Assembly: GCA_002304445.1 (NCBI GenBank)
Contig: NEVA01000006.1
Span: 1 to 64,000, forward strand
DNA length: 64,000 nucleotides
From: Opitutia bacterium Tous-C4FEB
GTDB taxonomy: Bacteria > Verrucomicrobiota > Verrucomicrobiia > Opitutales > Opitutaceae
Direction: 5' to 3'
The notes under the pieces are model-generated. The model was not told where the DNA came from and did no database searches. It saw nothing but the letters and a program-made list of their open reading frames with translations. The translations under genes and the position numbers were made by a program. This document shows, piece after piece, positions 8,026 to 16,447 of this stretch (positions are counted from its first letter, which is position 1; every line of letters starts with the position of its first letter).

Positions 8026-9764
8026 TCCGCCGTTTCCGACCCTACTTCAGCTACCTGCGCGCCCACCGCGGCCTGCTCATCGTCGCTATTCTCTGCGGCA
8101 TCATCGCCGGCGTGGCCTCCGGCGCCGGTCTGCCTTACATGGTGAAGAAGGTCTTCCCCGTTATCTTCGCCAAGGACGCCGTTCCGCTCACCGCGTGGGA
8201 ACTCGCTCTCATCACGCTTTGGATTCCCGCCGTCTTTCTCGTGCGCGGCGTCGCCACCTACCTCAACACTTACTTCATCCAGCTCGTCGGCACGCGCGTC
8301 CTCGAAGCCATCCGCCTCGATTTCTTCCGCAAACTCCAGATTCTCCCGCTCTCATTTTTCCAGAAAAACTCCACCGGCGACCTCATCTCGCGCGGACTCT
8401 CCGACGCCAACCAGCTTCAGGTCACCCTCACCACCGTCGCCAACGAAATCATCAAGAGCCCCGCGAGCCTCCTCGGGAGCATCGGCTTCGTCGCCTACAC
8501 CGCCTACACCGAGCAGGGCGTCGCCCTTGTCCTCGTTGCCCTCGCGGTCGTTCCGCTCTCGGTTCTACCCATCCGCTACATCGGCAAAAAGCTCATCAAG
8601 CGCGCCGGCCGGATCCAAGCCGAACTCGGCGGCGTCACCGATATTTTCTCCGAAAATCTCAGCGCCACCAAAGAGGTCCGCGCCTTCGGTCTTGAAGCCC
8701 GCGAGACGACCCGCTTCTCCCGCGCCTCCCAGACGCTCATCCGCGCGCAGATGAAGTTCATGAAGTACGAGAAGGCGCTCACCCCGCTCATCGAGATCAT
8801 CTCCTCGGCCGGCATCGCCTTCACCCTGCTTTACGCCTACAAAGTCCAACTCGCCCAAGACACCTTCATCACGCTCATCACCGCGCTCTACGCGAGTTAC
8901 GAGCCGATCAAGAAACTCGGCAGCCTTAACAACGAGCTGAAGCGGGGCATCGGCGCTCTCGACCGCCTCGAAGCCGTCCTGCAAGCCCCCGCCGCGATCG
9001 TCGACGACCCCGCTGCCCTCCCGTTGCCCCGCGCCACCGGCGAACTCGTTTTCGAAAACGTCGGTTTTTCCTACGCCGCCTCTGAGCCCGTGCTGCGCGA
9101 TGTTTCGGTCCGCCTGCCCGCCGGCACCGTCTGCGCCCTCGTCGGCCCAAGCGGCGCCGGCAAGTCCACCTTCGCCAACCTCGTCCCGCGTTTCTTCGAT
9201 CCTGTCGCCGGCCGGGTCACGCTCGACGGTCACGATCTCCGCCAGCTCCGCCTCGCCGATCTCCGCCGCGCCATCGCCGTCGTCTCCCAAGACCCCGTCC
9301 TCTTCAACGACACTATCTTCAACAATCTCCTCATCGCCCGCCCCGCGGCCACTGTTGCCGAAGTCGAAGCCGCCGCCCGTGCCGCCTTCGCCCACGACTT
9401 CGTCACCGGCTTTCCCGAAGGCTACGCCACCGTCGTCGGCGAGCGCGGCGCCCGGCTCTCCGGCGGCCAAAAGCAACGCCTCGCCCTCGCCCGCGCCTTC
9501 CTCCGCAACGCCCCGGTCCTCATCCTCGACGAAGCCACCAGCGCCCTCGACAGCGAGAGCGAAGCCGCCATCCAGCTCGCGCTCAAGCAACTGGTCGTCG
9601 GCAAAACCGTGCTGATCATCGCCCACCGTTTTTCCACGATCCGCGACGCGACGAAGATCCTCGTCTTCGACCAGGGCCAGATCGTCGCCGACGGCACCCA
9701 CGCCGAACTCCACGCCGGCAACGCCCTCTACCGCTCCCTCTACGACCGCCAGCAAGGCGCATAA
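8022..9764 (+). CDS. ABC exporter, fused permease and ATPase (MsbA-like)
   Basis: The protein has 580 residues, the usual size of MsbA half-transporters. It has six membrane segments in the first ~310 residues (for example SYLRAHRGLLIVAILCGIIA). The nucleotide-binding domain follows: Walker A GPSGAGKST, ABC signature LSGGQKQRLALARA, Walker B LILDEATSALD and the H-loop IIAHRF. A homodimer would flip lipid A-core or another lipid across the inner membrane. Envelope glycosyltransferases follow at 10593-13464, which supports a lipid/LPS substrate, but the MsbA family also contains multidrug exporters. It starts in the ATGA overlap with the PIN toxin gene. Confidence 0.92.
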   Translation: MIRRFRPYFSYLRAHRGLLIVAILCGIIAGVASGAGLPYMVKKVFPVIFAKDAVPLTAWELALITLWIPAVFLVRGVATYLNTYFIQLVGTRVLEAIRLDFFRKLQILPLSFFQKNSTGDLISRGLSDANQLQVTLTTVANEIIKSPASLLGSIGFVAYTAYTEQGVALVLVALAVVPLSVLPIRYIGKKLIKRAGRIQAELGGVTDIFSENLSATKEVRAFGLEARETTRFSRASQTLIRAQMKFMKYEKALTPLIEIISSAGIAFTLLYAYKVQLAQDTFITLITALYASYEPIKKLGSLNNELKRGIGALDRLEAVLQAPAAIVDDPAALPLPRATGELVFENVGFSYAASEPVLRDVSVRLPAGTVCALVGPSGAGKSTFANLVPRFFDPVAGRVTLDGHDLRQLRLADLRRAIAVVSQDPVLFNDTIFNNLLIARPAATVAEVEAAARAAFAHDFVTGFPEGYATVVGERGARLSGGQKQRLALARAFLRNAPVLILDEATSALDSESEAAIQLALKQLVVGKTVLIIAHRFSTIRDATKILVFDQGQIVADGTHAELHAGNALYRSLYDRQQGA

Positions 9765-9797
9765 GACGCCCGCGCGCCGGCGCCCGGTTGCCCCGCG

Positions 9798-9822
9798 GTA
9801 GGAGCGGCTTTACGCCGCGATC
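9798..9822 (+). repeat. REP hairpin with GTAG foot (single copy)
   Basis: GTAGGAGCGGC-ttta-cgccgcgatc forms a hairpin with GTAG at the foot. It lies in the gap between the convergent MsbA-like exporter and methyltransferase genes, where it could also help stop transcription. Confidence 0.72.
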
Positions 9823-9865
9823 CACACCTGCGTCGAGATCCACCCCTCGTCCCCGCGCCACGCCC

Positions 9866-10534
9866 TCACCGCCGCACCCGCACGATGTAGTGCAGATAGA
9901 GCGTGTTCTTCAGATAGCCAAACGTCAGCGCGTTCAAAATCCGCACGTTCCAGCCCGCGTCCACTTTCTTAAACACCCGCTCGATCGTGAGCCCGTTGCT
10001 CGCAAACAATTCCGCGATCGTCTCAAGCGTGAAGAACCTCAGATGCGTTTTATCGAGCAGGCCTTCCTGTGCGTAGGTCCATTGCCCGCGCAGCATCTTC
10101 CGGATGTTTCGGTGAAACCCCACGTTGGGAATACTCGCCACAATGCAGCCGTCGGGCTTGAGCAGTTTTTTCAACTTTGCCACCACCGCCCACGGATCGG
10201 CCGTGTGCTCCAGCACGTCCGCGCAAATGATGCAGTCCACCGTGCCCTCGGGAAACGGCAACGCGACGTGTTCGATGTTACCGACCACCACGTCATCGAG
10301 CCAGCGCCGCGCTTCCTCGCCCGCCGCCGGAAACAGTTCGGCGCCATAAACCGTCATCATGCCCGGCTGCTCTTTCAGCCAACGTCCGAGCGTCCCCTTC
10401 CCGCAGCCCACATCCAGCACCACCGCGCACCCTTCCGGGATCGCTTCGATTACCTCCGCGCGCAGATGGGCGTAGTAATCGGTGCGCTTTCCGTTTTCTG
10501 AGGCGGGGAGCCAGCTCGGCGGGTGATATTGCAT
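9866..10534 (-). CDS. class I SAM-dependent methyltransferase
   Basis: The protein has 222 residues. Motif I is VVLDVGCGKGTLGRWL, the acidic strand-2 end is YGAELFP, and motif IV is DCIICADVLEHTADPW; these are typical of the Methyltransf_11/23 (UbiE-like) group. The sequence continues with CIVASIPNVGFHRNIRKML and HLRFFTLETIAELF, a pattern common in methyltransferases encoded within LPS or O-antigen clusters. It is convergent with MsbA and divergent from the glycosyltransferase operon at 10593. The substrate is unknown; modification of a glycan or lipid is inferred from context. Confidence 0.88.
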   Translation of the reverse strand: MQYHPPSWLPASENGKRTDYYAHLRAEVIEAIPEGCAVVLDVGCGKGTLGRWLKEQPGMMTVYGAELFPAAGEEARRWLDDVVVGNIEHVALPFPEGTVDCIICADVLEHTADPWAVVAKLKKLLKPDGCIVASIPNVGFHRNIRKMLRGQWTYAQEGLLDKTHLRFFTLETIAELFASNGLTIERVFKKVDAGWNVRILNALTFGYLKNTLYLHYIVRVRR

Positions 10535-10592
10535 TGCGGATTTTTTTAAGACTTATCGCTTCGCGCGCACTCGCGCCAACTCGAAAACCCGC

Positions 10593-11654
10593 ATGACGGC
10601 CGCACCGCATCTCCTCGTCATCCGCCGACGCTACCTCGGCGATATCGTCTTGCTCGGTTCTTTCCTGCGCAACTTGCGCCTCCACTGGCCCGACGCGCGC
10701 CTCACCGTCCTGACCGAGCCCGCCTACTCCGCCGTGCTCGCGCTCAACCCCGATGTCTCCGCCGCCCTCGCCCTGCCGCGCCACACCACCGACTGGCCCG
10801 CGTTTCTAGGCCTTTTGCGCCGCGCCCGTTTCACCCACGTCTTCGATCTCGATAACACCCAGAAAACCGCGCTGCTCACCCGGCTCACCGGCGCACCCCA
10901 CCGCCATGCATTCCACCTTGAGAACGTTCGCCGTCACTTCCCGCGACTTTACACCCACACCACCTTCGTCGACTCGGTCGCCTATAGCGCCCAACACATC
11001 ACCGAGACCTATCTCGCGATGCTCACCACCGCCGGCATCCCGATCGCGAGCCGTGAAGTCCGCCTCGTGCCCCGCCCCGCCGACCTCGCTGCCATCTCCG
11101 CTCTCCTCGGCCCACAGCCGAAAATCGATCATCCAAAATCGAAAATCCAAAAAATTCTTCTCCATCCCGGTTCCCGCAGTCCTTACCGCGTCTGGCCCGC
11201 CGAGAATTTTGCCGCCGTCTGCGACCGTCTCCAAGACGACCTAAACGTCCAGATCTTCCTCGTGGGCGGTCCCGCCGAGCGTCCGCTGCTCGACGCCATC
11301 CGCGCGGCCGCCAAGACCCACCTCGTCGTCCTCGACCGCCCGTTGCCCATCGGACAATTCGCCGCCCTCACCTCGCAGTTCGATCTCTTTCTCTGCCACG
11401 ACAGCGGCCCAATGCACGTCGCCGCCGCCGTCGGGACGCCCGTCGTCGCTCTCGTCGGCGCGCAGAACGCCACGGTTTGGGGCCCCGTCGGCCCGCATCA
11501 CACCGTGCTCCAGGCCGCCCAACCCTGTGCCGCCGCCTGCGTCGCCCCCGACTCCTGCACCCCCGGCGACTCCTACAAAAACCTCTGCGTGCGCCGGCTC
11601 ACCGTTGCCGAGGTTTTCTCCGCCGTGCGCACCGCGCTCGCCGGCCCACGATGA
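10593..11654 (+). CDS. glycosyltransferase family 9 (heptosyltransferase-like)
   Basis: The protein has 353 residues. The N-terminal motif LLVIRRRYLGDIVLLGSFLR is the GT9 acceptor-domain start. The C-terminal donor site is clear: ILLHPGS, VFLVGGPAERP-like segment, and HDSGPMHVAAAVGTPVVALVG. GT9 enzymes add ADP-heptose (or a related sugar) to the LPS core at the inner face of the cytoplasmic membrane. It is the first gene of a three-gene operon and ends in an ATGA overlap with the next glycosyltransferase. Residues near KIDHPKSKIQK come from an A-rich repeat at 11121-11152 and are probably not part of the ancestral fold. Confidence 0.92.
   Translation: MTAAPHLLVIRRRYLGDIVLLGSFLRNLRLHWPDARLTVLTEPAYSAVLALNPDVSAALALPRHTTDWPAFLGLLRRARFTHVFDLDNTQKTALLTRLTGAPHRHAFHLENVRRHFPRLYTHTTFVDSVAYSAQHITETYLAMLTTAGIPIASREVRLVPRPADLAAISALLGPQPKIDHPKSKIQKILLHPGSRSPYRVWPAENFAAVCDRLQDDLNVQIFLVGGPAERPLLDAIRAAAKTHLVVLDRPLPIGQFAALTSQFDLFLCHDSGPMHVAAAVGTPVVALVGAQNATVWGPVGPHHTVLQAAQPCAAACVAPDSCTPGDSYKNLCVRRLTVAEVFSAVRTALAGPR
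11121..11152 (+). repeat. AAAATC-type repeat inside the GT9 coding region
   Basis: The stretch repeats aaaatcga, caaaatcga and aaaatcca units. Its base use is A-rich in a gene that is otherwise strongly G/C at third positions. It encodes PKIDHPKSKIQK just before the conserved ILLHPGS strand. It looks like an in-frame insertion into the interdomain linker. Confidence 0.6.
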
Positions 11655-12538
11655 TTCCCCCGCCACTCATCACCTTCGGCGTGCCGGCTTACAATCGGCC
11701 CGCACTCCTCGCCGAAACCCTCGCCAGTCTCGCCGCGCAAACCGTCGCCGTGGATTACGAAGTCATCGTCTGCGACGACGGCACCCTCCCCGAGACCGCC
11801 GCCACCGTCGCCCGTTTTCCGTCCGATAAATTTTTCTACCACCGCAACACGCCCGCGCTCGGCCCCGTGCGCAATTGGAACGAAGCCCTCCGCCGGGCGC
11901 GTGGCACCTGGGTCATGGTGCTCCACGAGGACGATACGCTCTATCCGTGGTATCTCGCCACCGTCCTTCCACACCTCGGAGAAAATCTCGCCGCCATCTG
12001 CACGAGCACCGTCTCCGGCGCGACCATGCCCGCCCTGCCCGCCCCCACCTCGCCCGCTACGGCCGCGACCCTTGCGTACCCGCCGCGCTATTTTCTCAAA
12101 AGCGCCATGACGCCCTTCCCCGGGGTGTTGATCCGTCGAGAGCTCGCCGAAAAACTCGGCGGCTTCAGTGAAAAAGCCGGCCCACTCGCCGACTATGAGT
12201 TCTGGTATCGCCTCGCCTGCGCCGGCCGCATCGAAGTCGTTCGCGAGGTCGCCGCGTTCTACCGCGTGGCCGACGGCCAATGGACCGAACGCGCTTGGCC
12301 GACCATGATTCGCCAGACGCATCTCCTCCGCCTCCGCATCGCCCGCGAACAGTTCCCAAAAAGCCCGCACCTCGGCCGTTGGATCGCCCGTTTCTTCACC
12401 TACCGCAACGCGCTCAGTTACGCGGCCCGTTTCCCCCAGAAACCCGCCTCGCTCACCCGCGCCCTTCGTCTCGGCTCGATCCCGTTTGCGCGCTTGCCCA
12501 GCGGTTGGGTTTGGGCCGCCCTCAAGCGACTCGCCTGA
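11651..12538 (+). CDS. glycosyltransferase family 2
   Basis: The protein has 295 residues. The N-terminal GT2 motif is ITFGVPAYNRPALLAETLAS, with the nucleotide-binding IVCDDGT and the metal-binding acidic HEDDTLYP (D-x-D variant). The late acceptor motif is GPLADYEFWYRLACAGRIEV. It lacks membrane segments, so it acts at the cytoplasmic face. The ATG at 11651 overlaps the upstream stop (ATGA), and the next glycosyltransferase starts 5 bases after its stop. It probably adds a sugar to LPS core or another surface glycan. Confidence 0.9.
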   Translation: MIPPPLITFGVPAYNRPALLAETLASLAAQTVAVDYEVIVCDDGTLPETAATVARFPSDKFFYHRNTPALGPVRNWNEALRRARGTWVMVLHEDDTLYPWYLATVLPHLGENLAAICTSTVSGATMPALPAPTSPATAATLAYPPRYFLKSAMTPFPGVLIRRELAEKLGGFSEKAGPLADYEFWYRLACAGRIEVVREVAAFYRVADGQWTERAWPTMIRQTHLLRLRIAREQFPKSPHLGRWIARFFTYRNALSYAARFPQKPASLTRALRLGSIPFARLPSGWVWAALKRLA

Positions 12539-12543
12539 ACGCC

Positions 12544-13464
12544 ATGCGCCTCACCGTCGCCATCTGCACCTACCACCGCGCCGAATTTCTGCGCCAAACG
12601 CTCGCCAGTCTGGCCCGGCAGACTTTCCCGCGCGACCAGTTCGAAGTCCTCGTCATCGACAACAACTCCCCGGACCACACCGCCGCCGTCGTCGCCGAGT
12701 TTGCCTCCACCCCGCTCGCCCCGCGCCACATTCTCGAACAACAACAGGGCCTCGACTACGCCCGCAACCGCGCCATCGCCGAGGCCCGCGGCGATGTCAT
12801 CCTCTTCGCCGACGACGACATCCTCGCGCGGCCCGATTGGCTCACCCACATCTTCGCGCCGTTCGCCTCCGATGCCTGCGACCGCATCGGCGCAGTGGGT
12901 GGCGAAGTGATTCCCGTCTTCCCCGACGGCCTCCCGCCCTGGGTCGCCGAGTGGCACGCGCCGCTCGCCTTCCGCGCCGACGCCGGCCCACTTCCGTCGC
13001 GCCATAGCCCGATGGGCGCCAACCTCGCCATCCCCCGAGCTGTCTTCACCCGCGTCGGCGTGTTTCACACCGCACTCGACCGTGCGGCCGGGAACTATTT
13101 CTCCGGCGGCGACAGCGAGATGATCCGCCGCATCCGCGCGGCAGGTCTGGAAATCTGGTTCGCTCCCGCCGCCGCCGTGCGCCACCAGATGCCCGCGAGT
13201 CGCACCACGTTTCGTTACGCCGCGCGCCACGCTTTCGACTCGGCCCGCTCGCGCACCATCGACCGCGCCGGCCAACCGGGCGGTCGCTCCTACCTCGCCA
13301 CGCGCTGGCTCGCCAACATCCTCAAAACTCTCGGCTACGCTGTCGTCGCGCTCCTGGCCGTCTGCGTCCTTCGCACCGGCGACGCCAAAAAATCCCTCGT
13401 CCGCGCTTGGCGCTCCTGCGGCTATCTCTACCAAATCCCCCGGAGCCTCCTCGGAAAAATCTGA
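12544..13464 (+). CDS. glycosyltransferase family 2
   Basis: The protein has 306 residues. It begins MRLTVAICTYHRAEFLRQTL, then VLVIDNNSPDHT, the GT2 nucleotide site, and the metal-binding DxD as ILFADDDILA. A late segment SGGDSEMIRRIRAAGLEIWF matches the acceptor loop of the family. The C-terminus has a likely membrane-associated stretch (LKTLGYAVVALLAVCVL). It is the last gene of the 10593 operon. The exact sugar and linkage cannot be read. Confidence 0.9.
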   Translation: MRLTVAICTYHRAEFLRQTLASLARQTFPRDQFEVLVIDNNSPDHTAAVVAEFASTPLAPRHILEQQQGLDYARNRAIAEARGDVILFADDDILARPDWLTHIFAPFASDACDRIGAVGGEVIPVFPDGLPPWVAEWHAPLAFRADAGPLPSRHSPMGANLAIPRAVFTRVGVFHTALDRAAGNYFSGGDSEMIRRIRAAGLEIWFAPAAAVRHQMPASRTTFRYAARHAFDSARSRTIDRAGQPGGRSYLATRWLANILKTLGYAVVALLAVCVLRTGDAKKSLVRAWRSCGYLYQIPRSLLGKI

Positions 13465-13682
13465 AGCTCTCGTCCGATTTTCCACCTCAGATTTTCCGTG
13501 CAGTCCGTATGTGCCGTGGGCAACTCCGAAACGCCCGACGCTTATTCGAAAGTCCCTCAACCCTTCGGAATTCGCGTCGATTCGCGCCCATTCGCGGGCA
13601 CTCCCGTTTTCATTCACCGTTCGTTAGTTCGCGTGTTTCGCGGGGAAAATCTTCCCCCGTCCATCCGCACGATTCCACTCTC
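13465..13682. repeat. intergenic region built of TTCCGTG/TTCGCG-periodic repeats
   Basis: This 218-base gap between convergent genes holds three related blocks: tccgtgcagtccgtatgtg near 13496, ttcgcgtcgattcgcgccca from 13571, and ttagttcgcgtgtttcgcgg from 13624. The units repeat roughly every 10-11 bases. No gene or terminator was recognised. Confidence 0.65.
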
Positions 13683-14339
13683 CTAAATCTCCCCCGCCCT
13701 TACCACCAACGCCCGCGCCTCCTCCGCTCGCTTCCGGTTTTTCTCCACGCCGAGCGCGTCTAGACCCAGCGCATTTGCGGCCGCCAGCACGGTGCCTACG
13801 CCGCAAAACGGATCGACCACCACCTTCGCCGCCACAACCTCCCGCGCAAAGCGCACCGCGTGGCCGGCCGCGCGCACGCCCATCGCTCGCACCCACTTCT
13901 GCTCGCCCGCGTCGGCGATCACATCGGGAATCGTCAACACCTCCGGACACTTCAACGCCCGCGAAACCGCAATGAAGTGGGTGAATCCCGGCCGCCCGGT
14001 CGTGAGCATTCCCGCCGGCCGCCGCAGCACAATCTTGTGAAACAAGACGCGCGCCCCCGCATCCTGAGCGGCCCCGATCACCATCGCGCCTTTGTCGATC
14101 CACTCCCCGTCCCGCTTGATATCGCTTTGAAAAAAGAGCGCCGCGCTCTCATCCGGCACCGCATTTACCACCAGCCGCACCGCACCGAGAAACCACGCCC
14201 GCCACACTTCAAGCGTCACGCCCACCTCGGAAACATCCGGCAGCGAAGTCACCGCACACGCCCCGTCGATCCGCCCGCGTTCCCGCAGCCACGGAATCGC
14301 ATCCGCGCAGATCACCTCTCGATTCGGCTCACCGTTCAT
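13683..14339 (-). CDS. DNA methylase-like protein with an altered catalytic motif
   Basis: About 218 residues from the ATG at 14339 (MNGEPNREVICADAIPWL). The C-terminal PFCGVGTVLAAANALGLDAL then GVEKNRKRAEEA is the SAM-binding FxGxG motif of N4/N6 DNA methylases. Where that class has a (D/S)PP(Y/W) motif, this protein has TSLPDVSEVG, so the usual amino-methylation tetrad is missing. The central part (FFQSDIKRDGEWIDKGAMVI) is of unknown role. It could be a non-DNA methyltransferase derived from the class. It stands alone, convergent with the glycosyltransferase operon. Its function is not assigned. Confidence 0.75.
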   Translation of the reverse strand: MNGEPNREVICADAIPWLRERGRIDGACAVTSLPDVSEVGVTLEVWRAWFLGAVRLVVNAVPDESAALFFQSDIKRDGEWIDKGAMVIGAAQDAGARVLFHKIVLRRPAGMLTTGRPGFTHFIAVSRALKCPEVLTIPDVIADAGEQKWVRAMGVRAAGHAVRFAREVVAAKVVVDPFCGVGTVLAAANALGLDALGVEKNRKRAEEARALVVRAGEI

Positions 14340-14606
14340 CACTCCACGGAGCGACAACCTGGCGCCGGAGTAAAGCCCTCCGCCGCCTCGAGGTCGTTCG
14401 CGCCGGCGAGGGACCGAGGCGGGCTCTCCAAGATTCCGCCCTTCGGCGAATTTTTTCGGCATTCCCTACCGTCGCTTCGCCCCAGACTCCACCCTTGGGG
14501 GTTAAACCGTACAAGGTGTGGGCGAGGCGTTTTTGGCCCGCCGCCGGTTCGCGCTACTTCTACTCCCACGTCCCGGCTAATGAATTTCGGGCGATCCCGC
14601 TTAATC
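14340..14606. other. divergent intergenic region
   Basis: This 267-base gap separates the methylase-like gene from the hydroxylase-like gene. It holds a palindromic block near 14419-14446 (ggcgggctctcc and ttccgccc) that resembles REP-type hairpins. No ORF with coding character was found. Confidence 0.4.
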
Positions 14607-15605
14607 ATGCATGAACGGTTGCCATCCCATCGAAACCTCCGGACCGTTGCCGCACTCATGGCACCTACCTCGGGCTCATCCGCACCGGTCGAAGAGAAGT
14701 TCTCTCTTCCCCTTTTTCTATTCACCGTCGCGGTCTCGCTGGCAGGCCTCATTGCCCTCGTGTGGCTGCTCGCGCCGGACTCCGTCTGGCAGGCGCAAAT
14801 CGCGATGCCGGTCGTTCCCTTCATCGTCGCCTTCCTCGTGGTGCATCTCGGCACCTGCTTCTTCGAGTATTTCTTCCACCGCTACGTGTTGCACCGCCCG
14901 GTGGTCCCCGCCCTGAGCCGGTTCTACAAGCAACACACCTTGCACCACTCGCTCACGCGCATCGGCAAACGGTTCACCCCCGGCGGTCGCGAGGTCCCTT
15001 ACGTTGAGAATATCTACCCCGTCACCACCCCGGAGCAGGGCGAGGCGTCATTCTTTCCTTGGTATACGCTCGTCGCCTTTGCCGCCGGCTTCGCTCCGTT
15101 CCTGATTTTGATGCAGTGGCTCATGCCCACGTGGCCGTGGCTCTTCGCCGGCTTCGCCGCCCTCGCCTTCGCCCTGGCGCTCTACGAAATCTTCCACGCC
15201 TTCGAACATTGGGCCTTCGAGCGCTGGGCCCCGCTCCTCGCGCACAAATACTTCGGCGGCCTTTGGCGTCACATCTACAGCTTCCACCTGCGCCACCACG
15301 CCTCCATCGACTCCAACGAGGGCATTTCCGGGTTCTTTACCTTGCCCGTGTTCGACTGGGTTTTCGGCACTTTCCAAATCCCGAAAACTCTCTTCACCCA
15401 CGGCTCCGAGTGGCACGCCTCCGAGTTCACCACGCCCCGGCCCTACGCTTTCATCCGCTGGTGCGACGCCCGCGCCGATGCGCTCGTGAAAAATCGCCGC
15501 GCGCTCGCCCGTCGGCAACCCGCCGCCACCGGCCCCGACGCTCCCGTCACCCAGGATGACGCCGAGTCCGCCGCCGGCAGCTCCAGCCGTTTCAACGCCA
15601 ACTGA
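14607..15605 (+). CDS. fatty acid hydroxylase / sterol desaturase superfamily membrane protein
   Basis: About 332 residues from the ATG at 14607; ATGs at 14580 and 14658 are also possible. Histidine clusters typical of the di-iron family are present: HRYVLHR, KQHTLHHS, FHAFEHWAF and FHLRHHAS. They lie between hydrophobic segments (PLFLFTVAVSLAGLIALVWL, MPVVPFIVAFLVVHLG, TLVAFAAGFAPFLILMQWLM). Such enzymes use O2 and a di-iron centre to hydroxylate or desaturate lipids, carotenoids or sterols in the membrane. The tail after residue ~300 is a polar, Ala-rich extension. It is followed by a strong terminator, so it is probably monocistronic. Confidence 0.82.
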   Translation: MHERLPSHRNLRTVAALMAPTSGSSAPVEEKFSLPLFLFTVAVSLAGLIALVWLLAPDSVWQAQIAMPVVPFIVAFLVVHLGTCFFEYFFHRYVLHRPVVPALSRFYKQHTLHHSLTRIGKRFTPGGREVPYVENIYPVTTPEQGEASFFPWYTLVAFAAGFAPFLILMQWLMPTWPWLFAGFAALAFALALYEIFHAFEHWAFERWAPLLAHKYFGGLWRHIYSFHLRHHASIDSNEGISGFFTLPVFDWVFGTFQIPKTLFTHGSEWHASEFTTPRPYAFIRWCDARADALVKNRRALARRQPAATGPDAPVTQDDAESAAGSSSRFNAN

Positions 15606-15628
15606 TCCCCGGCCGGCTCAACCGAATC

Positions 15629-15658
15629 GCCCGAAGCCTCAAGGCTTCGGGCTTTTTT
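15629..15658 (+). terminator. Rho-independent terminator
   Basis: A perfect 10-bp stem gcccgaagcc / ggcttcgggc with a TCAA loop is followed by six T residues. It ends the hydroxylase-like transcript. Confidence 0.93.
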
Positions 15659-15713
15659 GTGCCTAAATATCGTGCGCCGCCCGCCAACGCTTCACCGCCC
15701 TCCCGCCCTCGCG

Positions 15714-16319
15714 CTACTTCTTCTGTAACACCGGCGCCTGCGACTTCAGCTTCTTGATCTTCGGCGCGATCACGAACGAGCAATAGCCCGCTTGCGGGTT
15801 TTTCGCGAAATAATCCTGATGGTAATCCTCCGCTGGCCAGAATTTCACGAGCGGCACGATTTCCGTCGTGATCGGATCGCGAAATTCTTGGCTCGCCAGG
15901 ACCCGCGATTTCATCGCCGCGGTTTTTTGCACTTCATCAGCGTAGAGAATGATCGAGCGATAATGCGGACCGTGATCGTTCCCCTGCCCGCCCACCTGCG
16001 TGGGATTGTGCACCTGCCAGAAGTAGTCGAGCAACGCCTCGAGCGAGACCACGGCTGGATCGTAGTCGATCCGGATGACCTCGGCGTGGCCCGTGCGTTG
16101 GGCGGTGATGTCTTTGTAAGTGGGGTTCGGTTCCTTGCCGCCGGCGTAGCCACTGACGACGGCTTTTACGCCGGGAACGATTTCATAGGTGGCTTCAGTG
16201 CACCAGAAACACCCGCCCCCGAGGACGAGCGAGGCGGTTTTGGATTCAGCGGCGGAAGACATAGGGGAGAACACGGCAAGCAGCGCGGGGACGAAGATTA
16301 ACCAAGCGATAGGTTTCAT
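15714..16319 (-). CDS. msrA: peptide-methionine (S)-S-oxide reductase, exported
   Basis: The protein has 201 residues. The N-terminus MKPIAWLIFVPALLAVFSPM is a Sec signal peptide, so this MsrA works in the periplasm. The catalytic segment is LGGGCFWCTEATYE, followed by YAGGKEPNPTYKDI, HAEVIRIDYDP, FWQVHNPTQ and the GNDHGPHYRSII substrate loop. It repairs methionine-S-sulfoxide in envelope proteins. The recycling Cys is probably the WC Cys next to the catalytic one or lies in the tail; no MsrB is nearby. The gene follows ettA on the same strand after a gap of 128 bases. Confidence 0.95.
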   Translation of the reverse strand: MKPIAWLIFVPALLAVFSPMSSAAESKTASLVLGGGCFWCTEATYEIVPGVKAVVSGYAGGKEPNPTYKDITAQRTGHAEVIRIDYDPAVVSLEALLDYFWQVHNPTQVGGQGNDHGPHYRSIILYADEVQKTAAMKSRVLASQEFRDPITTEIVPLVKFWPAEDYHQDYFAKNPQAGYCSFVIAPKIKKLKSQAPVLQKK

Positions 16320-16447
16320 GGGCGAGAGGAGCTACCGTGCCCAAAATTATTCCCGCCGCAAGTCGGCCCGCACGGACGCCGCCAGCCCGCATCCGCCCGC
16401 TGCCGGCCCCCGCTCCCGTAACGGACCACGGAGAGACGCCCTGACGC

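Noticed and set aside
13860-14606. N-terminal extension of the hydroxylase-like frame upstream to 13860
   Set aside because: The extension runs antisense through the methylase-like gene and is His/Arg/Pro-rich. The membrane protein starts more plausibly at 14607 or 14658.
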